From Okapia johnstoni (taxonomy: Eukaryota; Chordata; Mammalia; Artiodactyla; Giraffidae): 64,000 nt of DNA. The stretch spans positions 5,932,001 through 5,996,000 of the forward strand of contig JAGTYA010000026.1 of assembly GCA_024291935.2 (NCBI GenBank), read 5' to 3'. Below, one piece after another: positions 32,339 through 44,199 of this stretch (its first letter is position 1; each line of letters starts with the position of its first letter). The notes under the pieces were generated by a model. The model made no database searches, had not been told where the DNA came from, and was given only the letters and a program-made list of their open reading frames with translations. The translations under genes and the position numbers were made by a program.

Positions 32339-33955
32339 TACAGTTGTTGTTCAGTCGCTCAGTCATGTTTGACTCTCTGCAACCCCGTGGACTGCACATC
32401 TGTACATGACTACTGCAAAAACCACGGCTTTAACTATATGGCCCTTTGTCAGCAAAGTGACGTCTCTGCTTTTTAATATGCTGTCTAGGTTAGTCTTGGC
32501 TTTTCTTCCAAGAAGCAAGCGTCTTTTAATTTCATGGCTGCAGTCCCCATCCGCAGTGAGTTTGGAGCCCAAGAAAATAAAGTCTGTCGCTTTTTCCATT
32601 TTTTCCCCATATGTTGCCATGAAGTGATGGGACCAGATGCCATGATCTTAGTTTTTTGAATGTTGAGTTTTCAGCCAGCTTTTTCACTCTCCTGATTCAC
32701 CTTCATCAAGAGGCTCTTTGGCTCCTCTTCACTTTCTGCCATAAGGGTGGTATCATCTGTATACCCCAGGTTATTGCTCTTTCTCCTGGCAATCTTGGTT
32801 CCAGCTTGTGCTTCATCCAGCCCAGCATGTCACATGATGTTCTCTGTATATAAGTCAAATAAACAGGGTGACAATATACAGGCTTGATATACTCCTTTCC
32901 TGATTTTGAACCAGTCCATTGTTTCATGTCTGGTTCTACCTGTTGTTTCTTGACCTGCAGATTTCTCAAGAGGCAGGTAAGATGGTCTGGTATTCCCATC
33001 TCTTTAAGAATTTTTCACTATTTGTTGTGATCCACACAGTCAAAGGCTTTAGAGTAGTAAATGAAACAGAAGTAGATGCTTTTCTGGAATTCTCTTGCTT
33101 TTTCTATGATCCAACAGATGTTGGCAATTTCATCTCTGGCTCCTCTGCCTTTTCCAAACTCAGCTTGTACATCTAGACACACTCAGTTCACATACTGCTG
33201 AAGCCTAGCTTGAAGGATTCTGAGCATTACCTTGCTAGCATGTGAAATGAATGCAATTATCCAGTAGTTTGAACATTTTTTTGGCATTGCCTTTCTTTGG
33301 TATTGGAATGAAAACTGACCTTTTCCAGTCCTGTGACCACTGCTGAGTTTTGCAAATTTAATGACCTATTGAATGCCGCCCTTTAACATCATAATCTTTT
33401 AGGATTTGAAATAGCTCAGCTGGAATTACATCACCTCTACTAGTTTGGTTCCCAGGTGGCTCAGTTGGTAAAGCATTCGCCTGCCAATGCAAGAGACACG
33501 GGTTCAATCCCTGAGTCAGGAAGATCCCCTGAAGAAGGAAATGGCAACCTACTCTGGTATTCTTGCCTGGGAAATCCTGTGGATGGAGGAGCCTGGCGGG
33601 CTACAGTCCTATGGGGATCACAAAGAGTCGGACACGACTTAGCGACTGAACAACAACAATGCTTAAGGCCCTCTTGACTTCACACTCCAGGATGTCTGGC
33701 TCTAGGTGAGTGACTACACCAACATGTTTATCCAAGTCATTAAGACTTTTTTGTACAGTGTGTATTCTTGCCACCTCTTGTTAATCTCCTCTGCTTCTGT
33801 TAGGTGCTTGCCATTTCTGTCCTTTGTTGTGCATATTTTTGCATGAAATGTTCTCTTGGTATCTCCAGTTTTCTTGAGGAAATCTCTAGTCTTTACCATT
33901 CTATTGTTTTCCTCTATTTCTTTGCATTGTTCACGTAAGAAGGTTGATTACAGTA
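32339..33955 (-). repeat. BovB LINE, antisense, split by SINE
   Basis: The minus strand gives [20 protein letters not shown] and MGIPDHLTCLLRNLQ; other frames carry RT-region pieces. Stops break it. A Bov-A2 copy sits at 33440-33660. Confidence 0.9.
33440..33660 (+). repeat. Bov-A2 SINE in BovB
   Basis: GTTCCCAGGTGGCTCAGTTG through GTCGGACACGACTTAGCGAC, inserted opposite to the BovB. Confidence 0.92.
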
Positions 33956-34284
33956 CTCTGAAGTATTTTTCCAGGAATGGTGCTATACAAAGTCTTTAAA
34001 GCTAGTAATATGGAAACTTGATTGAGCTTAGTTTTCACTGAGCTCCAAAGTTGACTTGATTTTCACCCTTTCGAGCTTTAAGACCACTTCTATCTCCTGT
34101 TTCTCCACCTCTCATTCTCACAGCTGAGAAGAGGCTGTGGGATCAAAAATCAAAAAGATCAGGATGTCTTCATTCTTTTCCCATCTCACCACTTACTTTA
34201 GGTGTTATGTTCTAGTTTTCCACAACTAAAATAGGAAAATTCTCCCAGGAATGTGGTTAAAATAGCATCTGTGAAACAATCTGG

Positions 34285-34508
34285 GGGCTTCCCAGGTGGC
34301 ACCAGTGGTAAAGAATCCACCTGCCATTGCAGGAAACACAAGACTCGCATTCGATCCCTGGGTCAGGAAGATCCCCTAGAGTAGGAAATGGCAACCTACT
34401 CCAGTATTCTTGACTGGAAAATTCCATGGACAGAGAAGCCTGGCAGGCTAAAGTCCTTAGGGCCACAGAGAATCAGACATGACTGAGTGACTGAACAGTA
34501 AGCAGCAG
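34285..34508 (+). repeat. Bov-A2 SINE
   Basis: GGGGCTTCCCAGGTGGCACC through AATCAGACATGACTGAGTGA. Confidence 0.92.
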
Positions 34509-35159
34509 TAAAACAATTTGAGAGTTTCAAAATCTTTAAATTAGAAGAAATCTTAGAAGTCATTTAATCTAGTACTTCCAAACCAGAGGAGCAGTATTTT
34601 TTCCAGCTCATTTCCTTTATCTCCACCCCTCCTCCCAAACAGCCTCTCTCTACCTCCTTCCTCAACCTATTCCTGGTATTCAAGGCAGAGAGTCGATCTA
34701 TTAATAGTTGCACATTTTGAGTGTTTAGGATTAGGAAACACCTCCCTAATATCATGCAATAGTCCTTCCAACTGTCCTGACAAGTTAATATCTAGTTTTT
34801 ACTTGAATTGTTGAATTTACTTGAACAGATGAATTTACATGAATTGTTGGAAATATGCCACCTCAGAGACAATCCATTCGGGTTTTGGACAGCAGTGGTT
34901 TGGTAGAGTTTTCCTATATATTGAACCGAAATCTGCGCTGCTGTGTCTTCCACCCATTGGTCCCAGCTTTGCCCTTTGAAATCACTGAGAATTCATCTAT
35001 TCCTTTTATAAAAGGTAGGGGGAAATACCCACGACTGTTATTGTTAACTTGTCACAGTGGTTCAGACCTGTCCTGAGTGATTGTATGTTACAGATGTCCT
35101 TTGCCTTATACACTATGTTCCTCAAATGTATAGACCCTGTTTTGTGTGAATCAAATCAT
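34509..35159. other. Unassigned interval
   Basis: AT-rich; short ORFs without recognisable similarity. Confidence 0.5.
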
Positions 35160-35450
35160 TTTAAACATACTGGGATGGGGTGGCGGGGGAGGGGAGGGGA
35201 GAAGGAACTGAGAGAGTGGCACTGACAGATATACACTACCATGTGTAAGATGGATCGTTAGTGGGTACCTGCTGTACAGCACAGGGGACTCAGCTCAGTG
35301 CTCTGTGATGACCTAGTGAATGGGATGGGGGTGGTGGGAGGGAGGCTCAAGAGGAAAAGGATATATGTGTACGTATAGCTGATTCGCTTTGTTGTACAAC
35401 AGAAACTAACACAACATTGTAAAGCAATTATACTCCAATAAAAAATAAAT
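35160..35450 (+). repeat. L1 3' UTR fragment
   Basis: A G-rich stretch (GGCGGGGGAGGGGAGGGGAG) and TTGTAAAGCAATTATACTCC before an A-rich end are the bovine L1 3' end. Confidence 0.8.
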
Positions 35451-35654
35451 GAAAATAATTTTGAAAAGTTAAAAAGATAAGCATACGGGGAAATGGACTG
35501 CCTAAAAGAAATCCTGTTATCAGTGCTTTCATTAACTGAAGAATCCTTTTGTAATGCAAACAACCCTCATTTAACCTTTTTTGCAAATCTAGATTTTCAT
35601 ACATTATGTTTTACTTAAGGCAAGATTTGCCTACATACAAAACAAGTAAAATCA

Positions 35655-35860
35655 TGATCACAGCAATAGTTAACATTCACTAAGCCCTTATCCGGCACCA
35701 GCTGTCACGAACCTGACATGCATTGTTTGATTTCTCACCACAACTTCATTTAAAGGTATCCCCTATTTTCAGGGAAATCTAGGCTTAGAAAAATTAAATA
35801 ACTTGTCCAAGGTCACACAGTTAGAAAGTGATGGCCTAGAATTTCAACAAGGTCACAAGA
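35655..35860 (+). repeat. MIR/L2-like ancient repeat
   Basis: TAACATTCACTAAGCCCTTA and CTTGTCCAAGGTCACACAGT are typical old-repeat motifs. Confidence 0.6.
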
Positions 35861-36244
35861 CTCCAGGACCTTGTGTCCTAATCACCAAAAAGTCTCAGAT
35901 GCCAATAACAGTTGAAATGACTAGCTCCTAGCTATGTGTCACAGCACAGGTAAATCAGGCTACAATATAGAAAACTGACCTGAGAGCTACAACTTTAAAG
36001 ATGGATGCAGAATCTTCCCTTTTTGAGTTCTGGCACTGTCAGTTTCCCCGCACAACTCACATTTTCCCGTGCAATTTGATCAAGGAACCCCAAAGATGTC
36101 CTTCAGTTATTAGCACTAAGCAGATGCTGCAAATTTTATTCCAGGTATACAGGTATCGTCAGACATTTTTTCACAGTGTATTCCCAGGGGTTTGTGGCAT
36201 AAGCTTCTTAGAAGAAAAACATAGTTCATTATTGACAAGTAAGT

Positions 36245-36465
36245 ATTTCCCAGGTTGCTCAGTAATAAAGGATCTGCCTGGCAATGCAGGAAACACAGGA
36301 GACTCGAGTCCGATCCCTGGGTCGGGAAGATTCCCTGGAGGAGGAAGATTCCCTGGAAGAAATCCCTGCTCCAGTATTCTTGCCTTGGAAGATCCAATGG
36401 ACAGAGGAGCCTGGCAGGCTGCAGTTCGTGGGGTTGCAAAGAGTCAGACATGATTGGGCACACAC
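36245..36465 (+). repeat. Bov-A2 SINE
   Basis: TTTCCCAGGTTGCTCAGTAA through GAGTCAGACATGATTGGGCA, with a short internal duplication of GAGGAAGATTCCCTGGA. Confidence 0.9.
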
Positions 36466-37479
36466 GCACCATACATATTGACAGGTAAGTTCAAAAATAC
36501 TGAGAATCATGGTTGATCCCAGCCTGTTCCTAGGTGAGCTGGAATCATTCAAATGTGTTTTTAGGCCCAGCTTTTAATGGTGCTTAGGTTTGCAAGTTAA
36601 AAATAGTTTGGGACGGATGGTCCATAAATAAGGACTGTTTTGAATCCAAACTGGACAAAGATAAATGGATGTAATACTTCTATGTCCTCAAATCAGTTCC
36701 AGTTTCTCCAGTTTAGACAGCAACAGCGTGCACTTAGGGCATTGCTCAGCTCAGAGCACATCCCGAGAGGCTCCCAGAACCCCAGCCTTTTCCACACTGT
36801 AGGAGGGAGCTCCAGGTTGGGCTCCTCCCTCCTCCACACCCCTCCTCCAATAAACCGTGCCAATTCAAGACAACTCAATCATTTCAAGTTTTAAACTCAG
36901 TCTCTTAGGATTCTCCTCCCAGTCCTCTTCTCACGGTGTTCTGTGTTGAGGTTTATGTATTATTCTGATACCAGGGAAGGGGCTTCAAGGTCAAGTGTCA
37001 TCTTCTGTCTCTCTTGCCTAACTGCCAACTTGGTTTTAGCCATTGGGCACTGCAGCTACTGCAGAGTTGCTGTTCTCTGGCGGGTGGAAGCTGTGGTCTT
37101 GGTGTAAACAGACAGCAGTGATTGCTTCATAGGAAGCTCAGTGGCTCCCACTTCAGCTCTTCCTGGTACATCTGAGCCCACAGTGGGTCCCTGACTTGGG
37201 TCACATACTCCTCAGCCTCCACCGTGGGGTTCTCGCCACCTCCCACCCCACAGCAGTCCCCAAAGGCACCCAGTTCTCAGCTCGCTCCCACACTCCTCTC
37301 AGGGGCTGGGCACCAAGGGACTTTCCCGAGTCCCTCCAAAGGTCAAGGAGCCAAGAAGACTTGGGCCTATGGGATGAGAAGGCTGGGGCTGGTGAGGAGA
37401 GGAAGTTTATGTCAGGCCTACTTTGCCTACGTGACGGTGCCACTTCTGCTCTGTGGCAATTGCTCTTATTAACACAGGG
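36466..37479. other. Unassigned interval
   Basis: Moderate GC. ORFs at 37196-37543 and elsewhere show no family signature. Confidence 0.5.
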
Positions 37480-37830
37480 GACTTTGATTTTATTTGGTTT
37501 TGGCCGTGCTAGGTCTTGTTTGCTGTGCAGGGCTTTTCTCTAGTTGCACCGAGTGGAGGCCACTCTCTAGTTGCAATGCTTGGGCTTCTCATTGCAGCGG
37601 CTTCTCTGGTTGTGGAGCACGGGCTGTAGGGTGCAAGGGCTTCAGTAGTTGCAGCATGTGGGCTTAATGAATTGCAGCTCCCAGGCTCTAGAGCACAGAT
37701 TCAATAGTTGCGGCAATTGGGCTTAGTTGCCCCAAGGTATGTGGGATCTTCCCCAGTCAGGGATCAAGCCCGTGTCTCTTGCATTGGCAGGCAGATTCTT
37801 GACCACTGAACCACCAGGAAAGACACAGCA
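37480..37830 (-). repeat. Long tRNA-Glu-derived SINE, antisense
   Basis: TTATTTGGTTTTGGCCGTGC, CTAGTTGCAATGCTTGGGCT and GGATCAAGCCCGTGTCTCTT form the antisense copy of the family at 17989. Confidence 0.82.
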
Positions 37831-38499
37831 CAGGGTGCTTTGAAAGGCTGTGTCTTCTCAGAGTTCCAGTAATGAAGTGGATTATGAGCCTCTTCCATCC
37901 CCTATTGTTTGGTGGTGGGAACAGAAAACCAAGTCCCACAGTTGCATCTGAATTCTCTTGCTCTCCTTTCTCAATCTGTTTCAGTTTTGCTCCAAGCTCA
38001 AAAAGGATTATATCTTCTGTGTGGAAGGAAAATTCACATGTGCTTTCCAATTAGACAGTTGATGGCATAAACTCCAAACTTTAGGTTCACTGGGTTCTGT
38101 CTCTTGAGATTTAAGAGGAAGGAAAAAAAAAAAAACAAAAAAGAAAAAAGAAATCCCTGTCAAGAATCTGGCTCTCACAATGTTTTTAAAAGACTGCAGC
38201 TTTCAAAAACGTCATCTCTGCAACAGATTTGAAAAGATCTAATTAGGAGTCAAAAACCAAGACTTTCATCTTCTGTATCACTCTTCTGCAGAGGACAGTA
38301 TCCAGAAAGCACTTGCTGTTGCTTAAGTGATGGGAGATAGATCAGGGGTAAAAGAAATTAAAAACACATTGTTTGGTATGAAAACATCTTAGTTGCTTCT
38401 GTTTACAACAAGGAATCACCTTCTCCCTCAAGGTCTTTTCTGTTATTCACTAATTTATTGCACAGATATCTACATGTCTGCTCTGCTGGGGATACAACT

Positions 38500-38600
38500 A
38501 TGAACTGGACTTCCAGTGGTTAAGACTCCATGCTTCCACTAAGGAAGGTGTAGATTCGATCCCTGGTCAGGGAACTAAGATCCCGCATGCCACCACAAGC
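38500..38600 (+). repeat. CHR-type SINE fragment
   Basis: GACTTCCAGTGGTTAAGACT and TCGATCCCTGGTCAGGGAAC. Confidence 0.82.
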
Positions 38601-38802
38601 AATGGTCAGTGACAGTCCAGTATATCAGTGACAGTCCAGTGATGCCAGAAGGTCCTTGCCCCGGATTTGGAACCTGGGGAAGGCTTTGTGTAGGAAGAAC
38701 AGCAGGAACTTTAGGCTTTATCCCAAAGATGTTGGGGAGCCATTGAAGGATTTCAGCAAAGTGATCTGTCAGATTGTTCTGTAAAAAAAAACAAAACACT
38801 CT

Positions 38803-39125
38803 AGGGATTTCCCTGGTGGCTCAGTGGTGAAGAATCTGCCTGCCAATGCAGGAGACATGAGTTCTATCCCTGGTCTAGGAAGATCCCACGTGCCACAGAG
38901 CAACTAAACCACTGCACCATAACTATGAAGCCTGTACCCTAGAGCCCAGGAGCTGCAACTACTGAAGCCCTCAGGCCCCAGAGCCCATGCTCAGCAGCAA
39001 GAGAAGCCACTGCAATGAGAAGCTTGCACATCACAACTAGAGAGTAGCCCCTGTTCTCTACAACTAGAGAAAAGCACGCGGGCAGCCAAGAAGACCCAGC
39101 AGAGCTAAAAATAAATAAATAAGGG
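38803..39125 (+). repeat. Long tRNA-Glu-derived SINE
   Basis: GGGATTTCCCTGGTGGCTCA, AGGAGCTGCAACTACTGAAG and a final AAAATAAATAAATAAG. Confidence 0.88.
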
Positions 39126-39156
39126 GGAAAAATAAAAAGACAATGCTAGCTGCAGC

Positions 39157-39405
39157 GTGGCAGATCAAATGGCCCAGAAGAATGAGGGAAGGGCCCAGAA
39201 CAAAACGCCATCACCAACAATAGCAACAAAATTACCTGACAAACAGAAAGGAACTCACAAAAGAAACAAAGGAGGGACCACAAGGGTTGAAGGAAAAGCA
39301 GGAAAGGGTGGCCACCCTAAACCAAAGGAAGAACACTTCAAGAAGCAGGTACAATTAGAGTCCCTTGCTGCCAAGAGAAATAGTAAGATAGCAATTGGAA
39401 GTTGA
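39157..39405 (+). other. Unassigned Lys-rich ORF, 82 codons
   Basis: The ORF starts MADQMAQKNEGRAQNKTPSP and is very rich in Lys, Gly and Thr (HKRNKGGTTRVEGKAGKGGH). It directly follows a SINE tail. I do not recognise a family. No introns, poly(A) or target duplication are visible. It could be a decayed retrocopy of a basic protein or chance. Confidence 0.25.
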
Positions 39406-39934
39406 CACTGTATTTAACAGTAGGATTATTGACAACCCGGTTGAAAGCAGTTTTAGAGGAGCAGAAGTTATGTTTATATTAGATTAAATCAGTGGCACCA
39501 ATGCTTATCAGTCCCCTGCACTTATTATCTGTCCCTACACTAATTTCTTCCAAACGCACGTCTTCAGTCTAGACCTCCTTTTTGAGCTCCACACCCAGAT
39601 ACAGTTGATGACTCAATATCTCCAAGACCAGCACTCTCTTCACCCAAACCTCATCTCAGCAAATGGTACCTCCCTCCCTTCCTCCAGTTGCAGGGTCCAT
39701 CCATAGCAAACCCTTTTTCCTCGCCACCGCCTCTATATCTAACCCATCACCACATCTTGTCAATCCTTTATACCTATGTGTTCCTCTATATCCACTGCCA
39801 AGTTCAGGCTACCATCTTCTTTCTCAACTGAACCATGGTGGTAGGCTTCTAACTGGTTCTCACATCAAATTGAATACCCCCTCCAACTTGTTCCCCACCC
39901 AGCAGCTGGAATAATCTTTTTGAAAAATAATTTA
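39406..39934. other. Unassigned interval
   Basis: Pyrimidine-rich; no exon or repeat recognised. Confidence 0.45.
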
Positions 39935-40080
39935 AAGCTGCCGTGTCTTAGTTGGAGCAACGGGGATCTTTGATCTTTGATGGGGCACGTGGGATCTAAT
40001 TCCCTGACCAGGGATTGAACCTGGGCCCCCCGCATTGGGAGTGCAGAATCTTAGCCACTGGATCACCAGGAATGTCCCCT
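39935..40080 (-). repeat. CHR-type SINE, antisense
   Basis: TTCCCTGACCAGGGATTGAA and TAGCCACTGGATCACCAGGA. Confidence 0.85.
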
Positions 40081-40499
40081 GGAGTAATCGTTTAAAAATA
40101 CAAAGTTGATCACTTCACTTCCTTGTTTCAAATCCTTCAATAGCGGCCAGGATTCTAAAGGTAGAAACCAAAATTCTTTCAACGACCTTGTAAGCCCTGT
40201 ATGATCTAACCATTGCCTCTCCTCCCAGTCACAATTCACCACACGTTTTCTCTGTTTTCCCTCCATTGGACTTCTCTCTGTTTCTCACACGCACCACGCA
40301 GCCTGCAGCATCAGGCCAGCTGTCCACACACTCTCTGTCACTGTAGCCAAGACCTTGGGCAAGGCACTTCATCTCTCAATGCTTCCATTTCCACTTCCGT
40401 AAACTGGGGTTAATACGGACCTCCAGATTTGTTATAGAATTAAATGAAATGTTATGCATAAAGGACACAAACAGGGAACACATAAAAACACAAACCACA
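40081..40499. other. Unassigned interval, MIR-like end
   Basis: At about 40330-40450, CTTGGGCAAGGCACTTCATC is a MIR-like core. Confidence 0.45.
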
Positions 40500-40620
40500 A
40501 ACCTGGCAGTCCCGTGGTTAGGACTCTACCCTTTCACTGACGGAGCCCCAGGTTTGATACCTGGTCAGGGAACTAAGATCCCACAAGCAAACCACTTTGG
40601 CATGGCCAAATAAATGAATG
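40500..40620 (+). repeat. CHR-type SINE
   Basis: CCCGTGGTTAGGACTCTACC and TGATACCTGGTCAGGGAACT. Confidence 0.82.
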
Positions 40621-41599
40621 TAGAAATGTAGTCCCCAATTAACATTGGTAACTGCTAATATTATTCCCCATTCTCTGCCTGGTTAACATTTCTCATATTT
40701 CAGATTATTTGAGGGACATCTTGAACCCCCACCCACCCAACTCCCTGATCAGGCTATGACTCTTAAATTCTCACAGAGCATCCTGAACTTTTCATTCATT
40801 CTACAGTTCTTTGTGATTATATATCTGAGAGTTATTTTATTAATGTCTGTCAACCCCGCCAGCCTGTAAGCTCCAAGAGGACAGAGATAGTGTTCATTCT
40901 ACTCGTTATTAGATCCCCAGATCCCAGCATGGTGCCTGGCACATAAACCAGGTTGGTTTTGAATGAATGTTTGATTGAAAAGGAGGCAAAGAAGTGGAGC
41001 TAATGAGTTCGGATGACTCAAGAAGACTGTCATAGTAAAGATTAGGGGCAAGACATGGAGGAGGATCCAGATTTCTCACTTGTTTTTTTAAGCTGGCAGA
41101 TACTTAAGCATGTTTAAATGTTGATGGGAAGGAGCCAGAAGAGAGGGAACTCACCAGAAGGGATGAGAGTCATGGGGTTGCGTGCAGGAGGGGATGGGAC
41201 TTAGGGCAGGTTCCAGAAGAATCAGTCTCAGACAGAGAGGGGACATTTTCGATGGCACAGGAACGAAAACTGAGACTTCAGTCATGTCTGTAGGTTTGGT
41301 GGCAGGAAGTCATACCAAGACCTTTCAGGAATCTTGGTAACATTAAGTCACAAATCTGGGTTCTCCAAGAAGCTCAGCATATATGGTGACATCATTCCTT
41401 TCACTTTCACCACTCATGTAAAAAGGAAGCAGGCATTTTCTTCATCATTGACTGTACTGACGCACTGCAGAGCAAAATAGCAAGTTTCCAAAGCAACTCA
41501 GTAACAGAGCTGAGACCAGCGATCTCAGTGTTCTCTTTATTGAACATGCTTCCTCCCCAAATTGGGAAACAGTGTGGCAAAAATGACAAAACAGTAAAA
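40621..41599. other. Unassigned interval
   Basis: Contains old-repeat-like motifs (AGTGTTCATTCTACTCGTTA and CAGCATGGTGCCTGGCACAT near 40890-40945). No gene seen. Confidence 0.45.
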
Positions 41600-41805
41600 T
41601 AATAGCTGGCAGTGGTTGAGTGCTTACTATGCACGGTGCACTGTTCTAGTACTTCATCTCTTCATCTGCAATAACTCATTTGATCCCCACATTATATTTT
41701 AAGATAGGAAGCTGAATTCCAGGGAGGTTAAGTAGTTTGCCCAAGGTAGAGGTGGCCGAAGTAGATTTTAAACCCAGAAGTCTGACTCCAAAGCTGATGC
41801 TTTTT
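41600..41805 (+). repeat. MIR/L2-like ancient repeat
   Basis: TTGAGTGCTTACTATGCACG and GGTTAAGTAGTTTGCCCAAG. Confidence 0.6.
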
Positions 41806-41806
41806 A

Positions 41807-41848
<42 letters not shown>

Positions 41849-42062
41849 GATTGATGTATAGTTGATTTTCAATGTTGTGTTATATTCTGCTGTACAGGAA
41901 AGTGATTCAGTTATACATATATATTCTTTCTCATTTTCCTTTCCATTATGGTTTATTACAGGATATTAAATATAGTTCTCTGTGTTATACAGTAGGACCT
42001 TGTTGTTTATCCATTCTACATATAATATTTTGTATCTGTTAATCCCAAACTTAAAAAAAAAA
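41806..42062 (-). repeat. L1 3' UTR fragment, antisense, with (TA)n
   Basis: A TA dinucleotide run lies at about 41816-41845. It is followed by TTGATTGATGTATAGTTGAT and GTGTTATACAGTAGGACCTT, the antisense artiodactyl L1 3' region. Confidence 0.75.
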
Positions 42063-42225
42063 GTCTTTATTGAACTTGTTACAGCACTGCTTCTATTTCA
42101 TGTTTTGGTTTGGTTTTTTGGCCCAAGCCTGTGAGATCTTAGCTGCCCAACCAGGTATCAAACCTGTACCCTCTGGATTGGAAAGTGAAATCTTAACCAC
42201 TGGACCACCAAGGAAGTCCCCTCAA
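42063..42225 (-). repeat. CHR-type SINE, antisense
   Basis: TGGTTTTTTGGCCCAAGCCT and CTTAACCACTGGACCACCAA. Confidence 0.8.
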
Positions 42226-42449
42226 ACTGATGCTTTTAAACCAATCTTCTATACTCCTGCTCTAGCAGAGGGGAAAGAACATACACGGAATCAGAAGACT
42301 TGATGTCTCTATCATGAACTGACTCTGTGTGCTTGGCATTCACTTAGGTGTCTAAACATCAATTTGCTCATCAATAAATGAGAATGAGAATGTTTACTTA
42401 TGAGGCTTTTAAAAGAATGATGAAATGTTGAAAAGGGGAAATCACTATA

Positions 42450-42680
42450 CATGTGTGTGCTAAGTCGCTTCACTCATCTCTGACTCTGCAACCGTATGGT
42501 CTGTAACCCTCCAGGCTTCTCTGTCCATGGAATTCTCCAAGCAAGAATACTGGAGTGGGTTGCCATTTCCTTCTCCAGAAGATCTTCCCAACCCAGGGAT
42601 CAAGCCTGCATCTCATTCTGTCACCTACATTAGCAGGCAAGTTCTTTACCACTAGCACCACCTGGGAAACCCAAATCACT
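42450..42680 (-). repeat. Bov-tA SINE
   Basis: TGCTAAGTCGCTTCACTCAT, the antisense core, and CCACCTGGGAAACCC. Confidence 0.9.
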
Positions 42681-42704
42681 ATATACAAGCTATTCTTGTC
42701 TTGC

Positions 42705-42960
42705 TTATTAGTTCGATTCCTGGGTGGGGGAGATCCGCTGGAGAAGGGATAGGCTACCCACTCCAGTATTCTTGGGCTTCCCCTTATGGCTCAGCTGGTA
42801 AAGAATCCGCCTGCAATGAGGGAGACCTGGGTTCAATCCCTGGGTTGAGAAGATCCCCTGGAGAGGGGAAAGGCTACCCACTCCAGTCTTCTGGCCTGGA
42901 GAATGCCATGGACTGTACAGTCCATGGGGTCACAAAGAGTTGAACACAACTTAGCCACAG
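42705..42960 (+). repeat. Bov-A2 SINE, one and a half copies
   Basis: A partial first unit (GATTCCTGGGTGGGGGAGAT) is followed by a full sense unit starting GGGCTTCCCCTTATGGCTCA. Confidence 0.88.
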
Positions 42961-44199
42961 CTAAGACCTACACAATCAAATTTAAAAAAAAAAAAAAGCC
43001 TGAAATTATAGCTAATGGTGAAGTATACCCCAGAAGGCCAAGTTACAGTTTGGTGGTAGAATAATGATTCCAGTTTACTGATGGAATCTATCAGAGCTGG
43101 CAGAGAACTTCAAGGTCTTCTTTTAGTGCAGCTCACACACCAAGCCCTCTCCCAACCCATTTGACAGACTAGGAAGACTGAGGCCAAGTAGGTGAGATGA
43201 CACAACTAGTTTGGACTAGTAGGAGGGCTTTTTTTTTTTTTTTAAACCTTGAAATTGTTTTCAAGCTGGTTTAACACAAACGATTTCACTTTACCAAAAT
43301 CTTGTCTAGAAAGTACTTCAATTACTTACACATTTGTTTCATTATGTATACCTCTACCTAAAGGAGCAAAATCCTAAAATGCCATTACCCATAAATAAAC
43401 AAAGCCTTAACCCAATAATTCAGGCAAAGCCCATTCTTCACATTGCCCTTATTTGGCCATTTCAGGCATATCCCAGGTAGAGACAGGCCCACATGTTCAG
43501 GGGCAATAAAACTGAATGGTTACATCCAGACTGCTCCATGCAAAGTTCGACTGACTGTTACTAGTTTATCTCTGAGCTTAGATTTCAAGTCAGAAAGAAC
43601 TGTACCTACCTCTTAGAGCTGGGGAGGGGGTGGCGGTTGGGGCGGAAATCACCTGAGAAAATGCCACTTTTAGCACCTACCTGGCACTCTTTAACTTTAC
43701 TATTTAGGTATAATTCTTTTCTCTCTTAAGGTGATAGCAGTTCACCTTGGTTAATGACCTCAGACCGTTAGACCACTCCGATGCTGCTAAACCAAGGAGA
43801 AACCCAGCTGTGCCAGGCCTAGAAATGTCCGTCCCCACCCCCATTCCCTTTTAAGACAGTGAGTAGGCCGGAATTCTGGTTGATAAATGAGAGGGGCTGA
43901 GAGGAGCTGAGAGGAGCTGCAGTGATGACTGTTCTGAGAATCTGATCTGCGAGGAGACGAATCTCCACCACATGGTACCATGGAGATGCTTTGGGAAAGA
44001 AAGCCGGCCTCCCTGACCGAAGGAGGACCAGAGAGGGAAGGGGTGGATGAAAGAAATGCTTAAAGGGAGATGGACTGACCGGAGGTGCCCAAAGAGGAAA
44101 AAACGGGACGGAAAAGAGGCTGAATACTGGGAAACCTTCTGGGCGGTGAGTGTCATTAAAGGAAAGATCGCATGTTCCGGGGATGTAGATTTTGTGCGA
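42961..44199. other. Region upstream of the SPTBN2 island, nothing assigned
   Basis: Contains a T-run at 43230-43244 and unique-looking sequence. Purine-rich from about 43880. No exon recognised. Confidence 0.45.
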
